Of a stretch of DNA of 23,461 nt, positions 22,632 to 23,461 are shown in pieces. The notes below the pieces were generated by a model, which worked only from the letters and a program-made list of their open reading frames with translations, did not search any database and was not told where the DNA came from. Position numbers and translations under genes: made by a program. The stretch covers positions 1 through 23,461 of the forward strand of contig PWNM01000155.1 of the NCBI GenBank assembly GCA_003557825.1, written 5' to 3'. Each line of letters opens with the position of its first letter. The stretch's first letter is position 1. The DNA is from Candidatus Hydrogenedentota bacterium. GTDB lineage: Bacteria > Hydrogenedentota > Hydrogenedentia > Hydrogenedentales > SLHB01.

Positions 22632-23461
22632 CTACCGATAGCGGTCCACCGCCGCCGCCATCCGCTCGCCCTCCTCTTCATCCCGGAAGGTAGTGAGAAT
22701 ATACATCCCTGCACCGCCCAATGCATCCAGTAGCGGCGCGACTTCGTGCGCCTGAACGCCGACGGCCTGCACCGACTTTCCGGCATCCAGAATCTTCCGG
22801 TAGAGCGGAAACCAACGCCGGTCGCCGCCGCCTTCGATTCCATCCTGCGGTGTCCACTCGACCGCATTCAACTCACCGATCTCCAGCAGCGCGTCCAAGT
22901 GACACAATGCCTGCGTGCCATCCAGATGAAAGACCGAATGGTCCAGCCACCGGCACTGTGCGCGCAGTCCCGGAACAGCAAACCGCCGGAACATTTCCGG
23001 CGAGATCATGGCCCCGGCGTCGCACTGCAGTTTCGCCGTCTTACCGGGTCCCCAGATGCGGAACGCACCAAAGGCGGAACTCCCGTCCTCCAGTCGGATG
23101 ATCTCGTAGACACGCCGATACGCCTCAAACCATGCCCGCTTTATCTCCTCCAGCTTCTGCTCCACCCATTCCGGCCGGTCGACCATGTCCATAAGCAGCG
23201 TTTCGGCGCCGCGCAGCGAGGCGAGCACATCGATCCCTTCAACGAGGTCCGGGCAACCGACAAGGTATCGACCACGGGCAAGTTCCACCGCCGCCCGGAG
23301 GGTTGCTTCCGTCAAACGCCACCAGCGGTTGTGCGGGTCGAAGGATAGAGCCGGAAGGGATTCGGGCGTTTCGTGCCCCTCGAAGGCCGGACGGAACCAC
23401 ACGGTGCTTTCGGTGAACTCGGGCGTCGCTCCCAGATAGAATGCCAGCGATCCCGGGCCCA
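22632..23461 (-). CDS. Uroporphyrinogen-decarboxylase-like (URO-D superfamily) protein, cut by the right window edge
   Basis: The frame is open to the right edge; an internal GTG at 23402 is not the likely start, because the upstream text GPGSLAFYLGATPEFTESTV continues the same protein. The 276 visible residues show features of URO-D superfamily proteins: RGRYLVGCPDLVEGIDVLAS, a helical segment with LLMDMVDRPEWVEQKLEEI, then ISPEMFRRFAVPGLRAQC, VFHLDGTQALCHLDALLEI and NAVEWTPQDG. Members that are not true heme enzymes are common in Verrucomicrobiota and Lentisphaerota and include methyltransferase-like proteins; the role here is unknown. It converges on the GH130 remnant with 31 bp between the stops. 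The frame is intact as far as visible. Confidence 0.78.
   Translation of the reverse strand, partial: GPGSLAFYLGATPEFTESTVWFRPAFEGHETPESLPALSFDPHNRWWRLTEATLRAAVELARGRYLVGCPDLVEGIDVLASLRGAETLLMDMVDRPEWVEQKLEEIKRAWFEAYRRVYEIIRLEDGSSAFGAFRIWGPGKTAKLQCDAGAMISPEMFRRFAVPGLRAQCRWLDHSVFHLDGTQALCHLDALLEIGELNAVEWTPQDGIEGGGDRRWFPLYRKILDAGKSVQAVGVQAHEVAPLLDALGGAGMYILTTFRDEEEGERMAAAVDRYR

Noticed and set aside
22746..23348. 200-codon plus-strand frame opposite the URO-D-like gene
   Set aside because: It is antisense to a conserved frame and has no family resemblance.

Overview
The window looks like a chromosomal piece of a Verrucomicrobiota bacterium, most likely class Opitutia (Opitutales/Puniceicoccales type). 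The grounds are protein style, not a search: a stand-alone TonB-dependent receptor with a 'FELNPFEV' N-terminus and no SusD partner, a PEP-CTERM protein, a hybrid two-component sensor/AraC regulator, secreted proteins with tryptophan-rich C-terminal repeats, and many glycan-related genes. No tRNA, rRNA or CRISPR array was seen.

Layout. 1-42: start of a secreted protein leaving the left edge (minus). 212-4443: one-piece hybrid sensor/regulator behind a small secreted protein, with overlapping stop and start. 4580-4903: orphan C-terminal end of a sulfatase, followed by about 730 bp of GC-rich non-coding DNA. 5638-9033: TonB-dependent receptor. 9280-11939: sodium:solute symporter and a regulator joining an IclR-type effector domain to an AraC-type HTH. 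11882-13917: one intact and one broken copy of a secreted protein with W-rich C-terminal repeats, plus scraps of further duplication. 13951-15202: complete IS5-type element with inverted repeats and a 4-bp target duplication, inserted between the broken copy and its apparent promoter. 15559-17217: secreted GH31 enzyme, ending in a strong terminator. 17607-19421: a PEP-CTERM protein and another secreted protein (minus). 19627-22600: remains of a glycan-uptake locus (truncated permease, intact solute-binding protein, GH catalytic-core fragment with a stop codon, 5'-truncated GH130). 22632-23461: a uroporphyrinogen-decarboxylase-like protein leaving the right edge (minus).

Reading as a whole: this is an accessory carbohydrate-use region. 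The receptor, symporter, GH31 enzyme and the two regulators could form a working path in which a glycan is sensed at the envelope, imported across the outer membrane, cleaved by the exported glycosidase and imported as sugar. That path is inferred from gene families and adjacency only. Around it lie many remnants, so the region appears to be turning over by duplication, deletion and transposition.

The observations I rate most worth following are: (i) the IclR-effector/AraC-HTH regulator whose C-terminal tail is encoded by DNA duplicated 1.5 kb away; (ii) a 17-bp element at matching positions upstream of three secreted-protein genes, followed 21-22 bp later by a -10-like sequence; (iii) the W-rich repeat family, in which the broken copy carries a single repeat that looks like a crossover product of the two repeats in the intact copy.
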